Origin: Centrapalus pauciflorus
Taxonomy: Eukaryota; Streptophyta; Magnoliopsida; Asterales; Asteraceae
NCBI GenBank assembly: GCA_020465985.1
Contig: JAANYP010003271.1
Location: 1-64,000, forward strand
DNA: 64,000 nt
Direction of reading: 5' to 3'
The notes beneath the pieces were generated by a model that was not told where the DNA came from, made no database searches, and saw only the letters and a list, made by a program, of their open reading frames with translations. Positions within the stretch are counted from its first letter, which is position 1, and every line of letters begins with the position of its first letter. Of the stretch, positions 44,272-55,811 are shown in pieces. The position numbers were made by a program, and so were the translations under genes.

Positions 44272-44563
44272 TGTGAAATACAGTTTCTATATCAATCATA
44301 CAACAATTTAATATCAAGAACAACAACAGTAATCACAACTAACCGAATGATTGTATTTCCAGATTGTTGATTACAAAATGATGAAAATGAAGCTTCAATG
44401 TCAGTAACCGTAAGCTTCCTGAATTCTATCCTTCCAAAAGTAATTGTCAGATCTATCTATTTTGAAAGTCAAACTTTCTATTTATACACATTCACACAAC
44501 TATTAACTATTTACAAAATAAACCCTTCACTTTGACTTCCATCAACTAAAATGTATTCTAACA
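44272..44563 (-). repeat. Copia H 3' LTR, 292 bp
   Basis: The minus strand starts TGTTAGAATACA and ends CTGTATTTCACA. TATA box TGTATAAATAG near 44478-44488. Position between the polypurine tract and the broken G gag shows it is the 3' LTR. Confidence 0.85.
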
Positions 44564-44690
44564 ATCTCCTCCTTTGATGGAATGTGCAAAGTCTTTAACT
44601 TTCCAATCCAAGCTTCTGCTCAAATCTTCTTATGCTTTTTCGATCAGAGAGCCTCCATTCAATCTTTAATATAAATTCTACCATAAGTCT
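44564..44690 (-). promoter_or_regulatory. Copia H polypurine tract and short 3' spacer
   Basis: The minus strand reads ATCAAAGGAGGAGAT (44564-44578) directly before the LTR. The remaining about 110 bases to the aORF stop show nothing else. Confidence 0.75.
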
Positions 44691-47600
44691 TCAGTCGTTA
44701 ACTGATAAAGCTCCTCTCTTTGTTTTTCTCTTTTTATCAGAAGCCAGCTTTCCCTTTAAGCCACGCAACACTTTATTTAGTGTACCATTTGAAAATTTGT
44801 TGAGTTCAACAATCCTCATGGCTCTTAGCTTCTTGTTTTTGTCCTTGTACATTACAGTCGGATGCTTTACCATGATGACTTGAAATTCTTTCAACTCTCC
44901 AGTAAATTTGATATCTCTATGTGGAGCTGTCATATTAATCTTCCTCATCCCTCGTTCAACACCTATCTGCAGATCTTGCACTGACATCAATACCAGTTTG
45001 GTATCCATGAAATGGAAAATTGTCTTCAAGGCAAATCTGCAGTGCTCATTCCTCTTATTTCTGCATAACTCATCAAATAAATCATCAATGTCAACCAGAT
45101 GCATGTTAAACATATTGGCTTCAGTGAATGTATAGGTATTTCCATCAGCTCTCGTAATAGTGAATGTCGGATTGAAAATCTTAACGAATCTGTCCTTTTC
45201 AATTTTAACTAGATCAACTATCCTGAACTCACTATTCACTTTATCAACCTCTTGTGTCTTGTTCCTCAGAAAACTTGCATAGTTAACTAGATTTGGCATG
45301 TTCGGCTCTAAGACCCTAAACAACTTAAGAAATGAACACGGATCTTGTTTCTTACAAAAAATACGTCTTTCTAGAATGTCTTCAATATATGGCATTTTGT
45401 TCCTTTTCCTGATAAACTCTGCTGATCGTTTTGCTGGAAGCTCAAACTTCTTTACTTTATTCTTGTGTATCTCATCTTTATTCAATAATGTAAGCATATC
45501 TCTGATTTCTCTTTGAACTACTTGTTGTGCTTCAAATCTGAGCCTGTGTTGCTTTTGCGACTCATCTGCCAGAACGTATTCATTGAAAAACCTTTCCATA
45601 ACCTCGACCTCATTCAACTCAACTCTTTCCTGAATAACAACATTTTCTACTGGAAACTCTTCAACTTCTTCCTTCACTTGAATTACAACCTTAGGCTTTT
45701 CAACCGTCGGTGTCAGTATGGACTCTTTCAAGATCTCCTGCACTAATCCGTCTTCTTGTTCAATTCTTTCTCCCCGAAAGTCAATATCGGTCAACGTGAT
45801 CACATCATCATCCTCAGATACTTCAACATATTCCTCTCTCTCTTCTTCTAAGCCTTGAATCATTAACTCTTGTTCCTTAACCACTTGAACATCATCTTCA
45901 GAATCATTGTATTCTTCAAAGTTGTAAATATCTGACTGAATGTTCAAAGGAACTAGAACATCTTTATAAAGAATCAATCCCAGCTCACTTTGTTCATCAG
46001 CAGGTTCTTTTGCGCTCCCTGCTTCTTTCTCTTTCACTTCTGTTTTCTTCTCAGGGTATGTTATCATTAAAAGTCTAGTTGTAGGCTCATCAAGCTTTCT
46101 CCTATTCTCATGAAGAGCATCATCGGAGACCTCATCATGCTTTCTTTTAGACGATGAAGCTTGCGCCTTACAAGTTTCCTCAACAGCTGCTACCCTCTCA
46201 GAAAGATTTCCCAATGCAGTAATTACCGTACTTTCCAAACTTATCATCCTTTCCCTCATTTCATCAAACTGTTCAAAAACGAACTCTTTCAGCTCTTCCT
46301 TCAATTCATCGATAACTTGATTTGACTCAGATTGCTTTATCGATTCTTCTGCCACTGAGTTTCCCTTTAAAAACTTGTGAATGTTTGACATTTGTGTCAT
46401 CACTTCAGATAACTGAGCAGAGATATGAGTATTCACTCCTGCAACAGCTGCATTCAAAGCTTGATTTAATGATGATTCAGTAACGAACGGGGATAGATTC
46501 ACCACTGGGTCACTTAGACTTCCAGTTGTCACAACAATCGAACTTGTATAAAGAACTTCTGTGTGGCCAGTACTCAGAGATGGCAAAGTGGTCGCTCTGA
46601 CTGGACTTCCACCCTCTTCAAGCGACGGAGCAACAAATGCTTCCGTAGCTGAGGATGTTCCGGTGGGAACACGAAGTTCAGCCACACTTACTTCAACTGA
46701 TGAAGTCGACTCAAGTGTCCTAATCTATATAGGATCTATACTCTGTGTTTGAATCAATGTCGTACACTCGGGCAGATGTGTACTAATTTCAATATGCATC
46801 AAGTCCAAATGAGTTTCGGATAGACTTTGTGGTTCATCCTGATGTTCAAATGAAACAATCTCCTGTTGAGAGGAGACTGAGTGGATGGTTGGGTGTGCAC
46901 TTGTCAGTGGGATACTGACCTCTTCAATGCTAACTCCATTAGGGGAGCTAACAGCAGTTGTGGGTAAATCCCGGCTTTCTAGGCTAAGTGCATCCCTCAC
47001 ACTCTCCTTTGCAATACTCACTATATCCATTAAAGCAATCCCTCCCTCATGATGATCACCATCATCATCACCATCATCATCATCATCATTTCCTTCATCT
47101 TCACCCTCTTGTATATCCGACAATGTCCTCTCAGAATCAGATTTATCTGCCTCTTCCTCACCACCCCTTACAACTTCAACTCCCTCGCTCACTTGCAGGC
47201 TTCCCTGAACTTCAGCCCCGTGCTGAGGTTCCTCTCTTCCTATCACTCCTTGGGTCAGAGAACCCGGTTCTTGGGTCTCTATTGGAGCATGATCTATCCT
47301 TATTGGAGCATGATCTATCCTATATAACTTCACATTCTCACTCTCAGGATCTGCATACTTTAACAAGGATTCAAGAATTGGCATGATATTCGCATTAGGA
47401 GAATCTGGCACTTCGTGTAAACTCATCATCACATAATCTGGGCATCTGTTAGAGTTAGCTCTATTGGGTATATTTTCATTTGCCCTTAGGATCCCTTGGA
47501 TAAGAATCTGAATAAATCTCTGAAGTGGAACGAACTTCCTTGCTCTATTTGTTGTTTTAGCCAGTACTATCTCTTTTAAATCATCCCAGATGCACTGAGC

Positions 47601-48293
47601 ATAGTCATAATGCTTATTGAAAGCAATTCCATGAAAGATCCGTAGACAGTGAATGCTACATCTGTCTATGCCTTTATGCTTAGATGCCATACACCTATTG
47701 ATGATCCCAAATAATGTGTACCATTCGCCATTTAATCCATTTCGATGAAATTTGGAGCTTTTTGGAAGTGGCTTTGAGTAACCCAAGCATATCAAATCAT
47801 GAACCAGCTCCTCATCGGACACAAAATCTTCAAAATCAGCTAACTCAGGAAAGTTAACTGTGTCTATTCGTCTCGGAAGAAACAAGTTGTGACGAAGTCT
47901 GGCAAGGGTAATTTTGGATTTAAATTGGTCAATGGTTACTTTAAAGTGGTGGTTTCCATCAGCAGGAACAAATTTGACTGTATGCCAAAATTGTTGCAAG
48001 TAGACCTGTGGGATAGACGGTTTGTACTGAAGAAGATATCCCAAAAGATGGCCTTTGAGAATATCTACGATAATAGGGTGACTAACTTTGATGACCTTTG
48101 TATCCAGACGATGGTTGTTGTCTTTTAAAGGTAAGTAGTGTTTGGGTTTAACCAGTTGGTTATCAGGTATGATGGTTGAATGTGAGGGTCGAGCAACGGA
48201 GGTTGAACGAACGGGTGTTGATACAAGTGTATGATTAGAGGATGAATGGGAATCTGATGAATTGGAATTCTGGGAATGATCTGGAGATGCCAT
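44691..48293 (-). pseudogene. Copia H additional ORF (aORF), about 1200 codons with one TAG
   Basis: The most complete aORF here. One frame from ATG 48293 to 44691, broken only by TAG 46725-46727; the apparent second start at 46685 is a GTG in the same frame. Order: Ser-rich N-terminus; N-module (YLQQFWHTVKFVPADG, LRHNLFLPRR, later QRFIQILIQGILRANENI); acidic Asp/Glu run; variable region; coiled coil (about 46200-46420); acidic region; basic C-module containing FTITRADGNTYTFTEANM and DLQIGVERGMRKINMTAP. The C-module resembles, from memory, a family of retrotransposon ORFs abundant in Asteraceae. Function unknown; no signal peptide or clear membrane segment. A splice acceptor lies seven bases before the ATG. 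Confidence 0.85.
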
Positions 48294-49680
48294 TTGAAAC
48301 CTGTAAACAAATAAAAATCATGTTAGACAAGACAGGTAAACAAATGAAATCCTTCAAAGTAGAAAAAATATAACATTTCATCAGAAATTATAAAAATTGT
48401 GATTTTCTGTTTAAGGCATCGGGATTCCAGACAATAATAAACTATTATTGACAGGATTCCAAAGTCAATCGTTCAGAGACCAATGTTAGAAAAACACAAT
48501 TTTATTACAATTTCTTGAAAAATGTCACATTTTTCTTAGCACATTAAGAAATTCAACACTTAGTAAAAAGTTTATTTAAACTCGAATAAAACTGCAACCA
48601 TCTCGAATGATTCTATATAAATCTCGGATGACACATGAAAAAACTCGAATGACTCTTGAATCAACTTGGCTTAGTCTATGTATCAACTCGAATGAACTAC
48701 AATCATCTCGAATAAAACAGAGTGAATCTCGGATAAGACTATATTCAACTCGAATTACATATGTATTAAACTCGAATAGAACATGAGGATTCTCGATTAA
48801 GTATTAAATGTTCTCGAATGTTCAGTTAGTCCAACTCGAATGAATAAGGAATTTCCTCGAATATAACATATGACCAACTCGAATTAACCATCAGTCTCTC
48901 GGGCAATGTATTACCCGAGATTGTTGATCTGAAATGTTCTAAGTGTTATTCATTCAGTCAACTCGCATGATACACAGAATTTTCTCGAATATTACTTTAG
49001 TCAACTCGATTGTCTCTTAGTCTTTCTCGATGAGCATTTGACTCAACTCGAATGAAACTAAGAACTTTCTCGAATATACCTTTAATCGAGAAATTCCTTA
49101 TGTATTTATTTCCAAGTCCTCTATACACTGAATATTCAAAAATTAATTCCAGATAATTTTTCAGTGATTTAAAACTTGTATCCCCCTCGAAAATCAATTT
49201 TAAACACTTTTGTTTTACTGAACTTTGATTAAAAACAACATTTAAGCTGTTAAAAATTCAAATTTCAGTAAAAAGAAGAACACGAAAGTTTTTGACATTG
49301 AAATCCAAATTTCTGTTTGTGTGGTTTGATTTGAACCATGAAATTTCAGATTCATGTTTACATTGATAAACCGAACCAGACCACACAATTAATTTCAGGT
49401 TTATGAACACAAACGTATGAACACCATGAACACAAAATACAACAAAAACGAATATAAATACGAACAGTCACATATATGCTAATATTGAAATAAAAGATGT
49501 AAAAATGAAAGAAACAATCTATTTTACTCACAATATAATTGCAATTCTTTCTTGAATCTTTCAAAGATATGAGTGGGTTTTCGGTTTCTTAAGGGTGAAG
49601 AAACTTTTTGGGGAAGATGATGAATAGTCAATTATCTGAAAAAATGAATTTGAATTTGAAATTTCAAATTTATAGGATGG
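48294..49680 (-). promoter_or_regulatory. Predicted promoter, 5' exon and intron of the copia H aORF
   Basis: Reading the minus strand: TATA box TATAAAT (49668-49674); a candidate donor ATT|GTGAGTAA with its G at 49531; a 1.2 kb AT-rich stretch; acceptor TTTATTTGTTTACAG (AG at 48301-48302); seven bases; the aORF ATG. This is the layout of a plant gene with a 5' UTR intron. The intron body contains the CTCGAATGA array (48590-49090). The donor lacks the preferred G at -1. All splice sites are predictions by eye. Confidence 0.5.
48590..49090. repeat. CTCGAATGA motif array upstream of the copia H aORF
   Basis: About 25 copies of CTCGAATGA, CTCGAATAA, CTCGAATTA and CTCGGATGA with spacing near 15-25 bases. 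The words share the TCGA core with the other arrays but have a different flank (A after the core rather than TCT). Confidence 0.82.
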
Positions 49681-50202
49681 ATTTATGAATCGGCCCATGT
49701 TTTAAAATATTAACCGGCTCATCTTTCCAAAAACCCACTTAATATCTTTTCAACAAAATTAAAACAAAAAAAAGTAAAACAAAACAAAAAAAGTTTCTGA
49801 TAAAAAAAATTTAAACGCAGATTTAAACACAATCAACAACAACAAACAAAACAAAAAAAAAATTGAAAACAAACAACAACAACAAAAAAATTGAAATACA
49901 CATAAACAAAAATTAACACAAAAAAATTTAAAATGCTCCCCCTTTAATTTCGGAATGTTGCTCCCCCTCAAATGTGTATCATATTTCTCAACACAGCTCC
50001 CCCTACAAAATAACAGTTAAATTTTATCAGATTTACTCAAAATCAGAGAAATTCATTTTCTGCTCCCCCTGCACATGACAATCCAGATCTTGTTAAATTC
50101 CAAAGAATATTGAACTTCTAAGATTCAAGAATTTAACATCAGATTAAAATAAAAAAAATGTAAATTTAAAATTATAAATTGAAACCACTGAATTATTAAA
50201 TC
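49681..50202 (-). promoter_or_regulatory. Copia H post-pol spacer with four polypurine words
   Basis: An A-rich block on the plus strand (T-rich on the transcript). It contains four exact copies of AGGGGGAGC on the minus strand at 49935-49943, 49960-49968, 49996-50004 and 50062-50070. Repeated polypurine tracts are a known Sirevirus trait near the 3' LTR; here they follow pol and lie 5.4 kb from the LTR because the aORF intervenes. Confidence 0.7.
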
Positions 50203-53200
50203 TTAATGATTCAACATACCCAATTTGTATACCAAAAAATTAAACCTTTTTTCATCTAACGCTTTGGTAAACAAATCAGCTAGTTGATATTCAGTAGGCA
50301 CAAAATATAATTCTATATTTCCATTTTCAACATGATCCTTTATAAAATGGTAGCGAATGTCAATGTGTTTTGTTTTTGAATGTTGCACCGGATTTGATGC
50401 AATAGCTATTGCGCTCTGAGAATCACAGTAGATAGGTATTTTCTTTGGTGTAAACCCGTAATCTCGCAGTTGGCTTTTCATTCACAACACCTAAGAACAG
50501 CAAGAAGATACAACAATGTATTCTGCTTCAGCTGTGGACAATGAGACGCAATGTTGTTTCTTGGATGACCAGCATACGGGTTTGTCACCTAAGAACTGCA
50601 CTGCTCCAAACGTACTTTTTCTGTCCATCTTATCACCTGCGTGATCAGCGTCAGAAAAAGCAGTTAGATTAAATGAAGATTCTCTGGGATACCACAAACC
50701 AAGGTTTGGAGTTCCCTTGAGATATCTTAAAATTCTTTTCGCAGCTGTTAAATGTGATTCTTTAGGATTCTCCTGATATCTTGCACATACACATGTAGCC
50801 TACATAATATCCGGTCTAGTTGCTGTTAAATACATTAATGACCCAATTATACCTCTATAGTGAGTCACATCTACAGGTTTCCCCGAAATGTCCTCATCGA
50901 GTTTTGACTTTGAATCCGGAGCCATGGGAGTTTTCATAGGAGTACTGTTAACCATGTTAAATTTCTTTAACATGTCTTGTATATATTTTGACTGATTGAT
51001 AAAAATACCATCAGCCAATTGTTTAACTTGTAATCCTAAGAAAAAATTTATTTCTCCCATCATGCTCATTTCGAATTTTTGGGACATTAAAAATGCGAAT
51101 TTCTTACAAAATTCTGGATTTGTAGACCCAAATATTATGTCATCTACATATATTTGTATTACTATGATATCCGGCCCCTGACGTTTTATAAACAGGGTTG
51201 TGTCAACTGCACCTTTGTTGAATCCACATTTCAACAGATATGTTGAAAGTGCATCATACCAAGCACGCGGTGCTTGTTTAAGGCCATACAGTGACTTATC
51301 TAAAATATATACATGATCAGGTTTCGAAGGATCAGTAAAACCTTCAGGCTGATATGTATATACTTCATCGGTTAGTTCCCCGTTTAAAAACGCAGTTTTA
51401 ACATCCATTTGATAAACAGTAAAGTTTTTGTGAGCTGCAAAAGATAAAAACATTCTAATCGCTTCGGTTCGTGCAACTGGTGCAAACGTTTCATTGTAGT
51501 CAATCCCTTCTTGTTGATTGTATCCTTTGGCAACGAGGCGAGCTTTATTGCGAATGATTACTCCATGTTCATCCTTCTTGTTTTTAAAGATCCACTTCGT
51601 GCCTATGATGGATTTGTCTTTAGGGCGCTCAACAAGTCTCCAGACCTTTAACCGTTCGAACTGATTAAGTTCTTCTTGCATCGCAACAATCCAATCAGTG
51701 TCCAGAAGTGCTTCTTTCACATTCTTAGGCTCTATTTTGCTTAGAAAATTTGAAATTAAGCACTCGTTTATGGTGGCTCTTCTTGTTTGGACTGAAGCGG
51801 ATGGATCACCAATAATGTTTTCTATTGGGTGATTTCTCATCCACTTAAAGTATGTGGAAACGGTTCTATGTGGTCTTGATTGGGATTACGATCTAAGTAT
51901 GTTGGTCGGGGGGTTACTTCAGATGTAGTAGGTAGGATATCTGAGTTAGGAGCTTCTGAGTGTTCGGATGCTAAGGGGGTTTCAGAAGAATTTGGAGGTT
52001 TAATGGGTTGTGCACTTTTAGTTGGCAAGTGCACATTTGTTTTTGAGGCTTCTCTAGTTTCTTCTGACACTTGTTGATGAGAAAGATCAGAGACTACGAC
52101 GGGATATTCAGTAATCCTGTCAGGCACCAAATTTAGAACATTAGTTTTAGGCTTCTCAAAGTAGTCTTCATAAAAATTCTCAAACAACTTATGTAATTCA
52201 GAATTTTTAGCATTCTGTTCAGGTGACTCCATTGAAGTCGGCTTGTTAGGTTCGGGTCCTGAACTGGTGTGTCCAGAAGCTATTACCACTCCTTCATCAA
52301 ATTTGACATTAACTCTTTCGTTGACTGTCTTGGTTCGCTTGTTGTAGACACGGAAAGCAACCTACTCCTTTGAATATCCGATGAAAATACCTTCATCTGC
52401 CTTTTGATTAAACTTTCCAAGATTGTCTTTGTCGTTTAGAATAAAGCATCTACAACCAAAGACATGGAAAAATTTAATATTAGGTATTCGTTTATTTATT
52501 AATTCATAAGGAGTCTTTCCGAATCTTTTATTAATGATTGGACGATTTTGTGTGAAACAAGTTGTTGCAACTGCTTCGGCCCATAAGAATAACGGTAGAT
52601 TTGAATACGCCAACATCGTCCTAGCTGATTCCACTAGTGTCCTATTTCTTCTTTCAACGACACCGTTCTGTTGTGGAGTTTTAGCAGCTGAAAACTGATG
52701 TGTGATTCCTACAAAATTCAAAAATGATTCAAGCGATTTGTTCTTGAATTCTGTTCCGTTATCTGAGCGAATTGATTGAATTGTAAGTTGCAACTTCACT
52801 TGTATTTTCCGGATGAAGTCTATGATAGTTTCAGTCGCATCTGATTTGGAGTTCAGGAAGAAAACCCATGTGTACCGTGAATAGTCATCAACTATCACCA
52901 ATACGTATCTTTTCTTATTAATGCTTTGTACTCTCATTGGTCCACACAAATCCATATGTAGTAATTCCAGTGATCTCGTGGATGAGTGTTCGGATTTGGA
53001 TTTGTGTGAAGCTCTTGTCATCTTTCCTTTTTCACATGCGGCACACAACTGCTCCTTTTGGAATTTGAGAGTTGGCAGCCCTTTAACTAACCCTCCTTTC
53101 GCTAGGTTTGTTAATTCATTGAAGTTCAAATGTGAAAGGCGACGATGCGATAGCCATTCTGTTTTAGACGTAGCTTTTGACAGTAAGCAGACATCTTTCT

Positions 53201-53549
53201 TTAGATTAATAGATGCTAAGTCAATGGAGTACAAATTTGTTTTCCTGTTTCCTGCCAGGATTTCTTTACCTTCCCCAGATCTGATGCTGCACCGATTTGC
53301 TTTGAAATTGACTTCCAATCCTTTATCACACAGCTGTCCAATACTAAACAAATTGTGTCCAAGACCATCAACGTAGAAAACCTTTTGAATGGTTATTTTG
53401 TCGTATTTGAGACTCCCGTATCCTTTGATCGGACAAAACTGATCATTTCCAAATCTGATCGTCCCACAGAACTTTTCTACAAAGTTCGTGAGTGTGTCTC
53501 TTTGTCCGGTCATATGCTTGGAACATCCGGAGTCAAGATACCAAACATG
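50203..53549 (-). pseudogene. pol: Copia H pol, with several stops and one frameshift
   Basis: Protease VWYLDSGCSKHMTG opens the ORF right after a TAG in its own frame. The integrase zinc finger (HRRLSHLNFNELTN... CAACEKGK) and HMDLCGPMR, IRSDNGTEF and NGVVERRN are visible in 52362-53513. TAG at 52362-52364; a Ser/Pro-rich linker; frame change near 51840; RT with KWIFKNKKDEHG, QMDVKTAFLNGE, ALYGLKQ-like SLYGLKQAPRAWYDAL and catalytic YVDDIIFGS. TAG at 50800-50802. RNase H from about 50800, with AFSDADHAGDKMDRKST and a TAG plus TGA near 50470-50495, then KTKHIDIRYHFIKD to LADLFTKALDEKRF. All catalytic motifs are present, so the decay is mostly point nonsense. Confidence 0.9.
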
Positions 53550-55152
53550 GTTTACCTATAAGACGAAATAGCACATGAGGTACCCACATGTAGTTGGGTA
53601 CATTTGTTTTAGGTAAATCATGTACAGTATTATTTGTTTTCTCAACAGATATGGCTTTTAGCTTAACATTTGATGTTGATTTAGGTACCCACTTTTGAAC
53701 AGTTCTTTTAGGTATCCACTTTTGTACAATTCTTGGTGACACTGTTTTTGAAATAATTTTCTGTGGAACCTTTTTCTGTTTATAAAATGGGTCCTTTTTC
53801 TTCGGTTGCCAGACGAGCTTATCAGATTTTACAATTAAAGGTTTACAAGCACTAGAATTCAAAGCAATTAAGTCTGTTCTAGAAAATTTTATACAAGAAT
53901 TATTAACAAGTTTATTATTACAGACAGAGTATTCAATGTTGTTATTTCTATCTGTAACAATATTGTTCTTCACGTGCCACTCTTGTTTTATATTCTTGTT
54001 TTTCTGTTCTCTCTTCTTCTTTCTCCAAACTTGTTTTCTTGAACCGCTCACAATGACATCTGACATAAAAGAAACATGAGAATTAGTAGATTTAGACACT
54101 TGTTTCTTCTGTAAATTTCTCTTACCTTTTGAAGATTGGACTCTACGTGCAATGTAGTTATCTGTTGAAGATGATTCACCTTTTTCAACGTTAGGAGTGT
54201 TAAAAAAAACTTTTGTTTTCTCCTTCTTTTGTTGTAATGTTGGTGAATTTTTAGATGATTTTATTGAATCTGTAGAAATTCTTTGCAGAATTTTAACAGG
54301 TTCTTTTTGACCATCTGATTGTTTGTTATGTAGAGGTTTGACAAATTCATCAATTTTAACAAACATTTCCTCTAATGAATTAAAGTCAGAGTGCATAAAC
54401 AGATCAAATTCCTTTTCTGAATTGATAGAATCTAGAGAAGTTGAAGATGATGGATCAGACAACTTTTTGTTCTTAGGCTGATTTTGTAACTTTTGTTCCA
54501 TTGAATTAAGTCCAGCCTTGAGAGATTTATTTTCTGTCTCAAAATTTTTAATTTTCAATTCTAGATCAGAATTTATCTTTTCTAGTATTGAAGAAGGCAG
54601 GTATAACTTTTGAGATTGAGTAGGTGATTCAGACAAATCCATTTCAGAATATGTTTGAATGTACTCTTCTTTAATATCAGTATTATTGCTTGCTTCATTT
54701 ATTCTGTTATAATCAACAGAGTTTTGCATTTTGTCTGATCGTAATCTTTTTGTTTCTTCACTGGATTCTGCTTCATCAGATGCTTTCATAAACGCCATTT
54801 TTAATCCTAAGTTCATGTATTTGACATCATATAGCGTTGGTGAACTAGATATTGCTTTTGTCAGATACTTTGGATTTTCCCAACCAATACCAGATTTAGA
54901 ATTATAAAATTCTGTGTCTTTTGGTTGATTTAAATAAATGGTTTGATCTGTTTGCCCTCTTTTGATAAATTCATCTTCCATCTTCTTTATTTTCTCATAA
55001 AGTTTAGTTCGTTCTTCAAAAATAGCATGATATTTTACAGAAAAAATTGAAGCTTCTAATTCAGCTATTCTCAGTCTTTTTTGTAGGTCAGATATAATAT
55101 GATTAAGATCTAGTATTTTGCTTTGAAGTTCTCTTTCTTTATCTTGTAAATC
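53533..55152 (-). CDS. gag: Copia H gag C-terminal part, N-terminus cut off by copia E
   Basis: Open frame from the copia E junction to 53533, about 540 codons. The first 60 residues are coiled coil, followed by RGQTDQTIYLNQPKDTEF, a motif shared with copia A gag, then a Ser/Asn/Lys-rich region, a second coiled coil and a very basic tail (KKKREQKNKN, WVPKRTVQKWVPK). No CCHC knuckle in the surviving part; by analogy with A it would be N-terminal. It ends 16 bases into pol in a different frame: pol is +1 relative to gag. AAATC (55148-55152) is the five-base target next to copia E. Confidence 0.85.
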   Translation of the reverse strand, partial: DLQDKERELQSKILDLNHIISDLQKRLRIAELEASIFSVKYHAIFEERTKLYEKIKKMEDEFIKRGQTDQTIYLNQPKDTEFYNSKSGIGWENPKYLTKAISSSPTLYDVKYMNLGLKMAFMKASDEAESSEETKRLRSDKMQNSVDYNRINEASNNTDIKEEYIQTYSEMDLSESPTQSQKLYLPSSILEKINSDLELKIKNFETENKSLKAGLNSMEQKLQNQPKNKKLSDPSSSTSLDSINSEKEFDLFMHSDFNSLEEMFVKIDEFVKPLHNKQSDGQKEPVKILQRISTDSIKSSKNSPTLQQKKEKTKVFFNTPNVEKGESSSTDNYIARRVQSSKGKRNLQKKQVSKSTNSHVSFMSDVIVSGSRKQVWRKKKREQKNKNIKQEWHVKNNIVTDRNNNIEYSVCNNKLVNNSCIKFSRTDLIALNSSACKPLIVKSDKLVWQPKKKDPFYKQKKVPQKIISKTVSPRIVQKWIPKRTVQKWVPKSTSNVKLKAISVEKTNNTVHDLPKTNVPNYMWVPHVLFRLIGKPCLVS

Positions 55153-55797
55153 TGTTGGTACATCCCGTGTGACGATAGCAGTCTAAGTTGTCTTACATTG
55201 TGATTTAGCATATGTTTGGTATATATATTATGTATGATTGATTTTTATCAGTATTTGTATGTTTGAACTTGATGTAACGTATTACAAGAAGTTCAAACAT
55301 AAAGCTCAAAGATAAAATCAGTCATAAGGTAATATCATAAGTTTCAAACACTTAGTTGTTTATGTAAAAGGCTAGATTCGAATCACTTAAGGGGATACAT
55401 TCGAATCTGAGATAGATTCGAATGAGACCATAGATTCGAAAATAGGTTAGATTCGAATCTGTCAGATGGACAGATTCGAATGGGCCTTAGGCCAGATTCG
55501 AGGTTGGCCCACAACAGACTCGAATCAGGGTCTATAATTAGTGATAGACTCGAATGATTAGCCGACTTTTTGCAGAATTCGTGAGGAATTGAGCATTAAG
55601 CGATCTCGAGTTTATCAGCTTGGTGAGTCCCATTTCGGAGAGAATTAGTACGTAGGATCGTTCGTGTGTCGTTCGTTCAGCGTCTAATAGTCTCCGTGTT
55701 TCCGTTGGTTGAGAGTTGTCCGTCTGACCGTCAACGAGGATTCCGCACTCGTTAACGGATCCGCGTCTAGATAGATCTTGCAGTAGTAGACCTTACA
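55153..55797 (+). repeat. Copia E 5' LTR, 645 bp
   Basis: Starts TGTTGGTACATCCCGTG, ends GACCTTACA. U3 is the copia B subtype. TTCGAATCT words at about 55370-55560. Cuts copia H gag at 55152. Confidence 0.92.
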
Positions 55798-55799
55798 AG

Positions 55800-55811
55800 T
55801 GGTATCAGAGC
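55800..55811 (+). promoter_or_regulatory. Copia E primer-binding site (tRNA-iMet type)
   Basis: TGGTATCAGAGC, two bases after the LTR end. Confidence 0.92.

Noticed and set aside
47040..47100. ATC/GAT microsatellite in the copia H aORF
   Set aside because: It is the acidic Asp run of the protein read at DNA level, not an independent repeat of interest.
49681..49930. A-rich block as a poly(A) tail of a LINE or processed gene
   Set aside because: No adjoining LINE or gene sequence or target duplication; it lies inside the copia H spacer.
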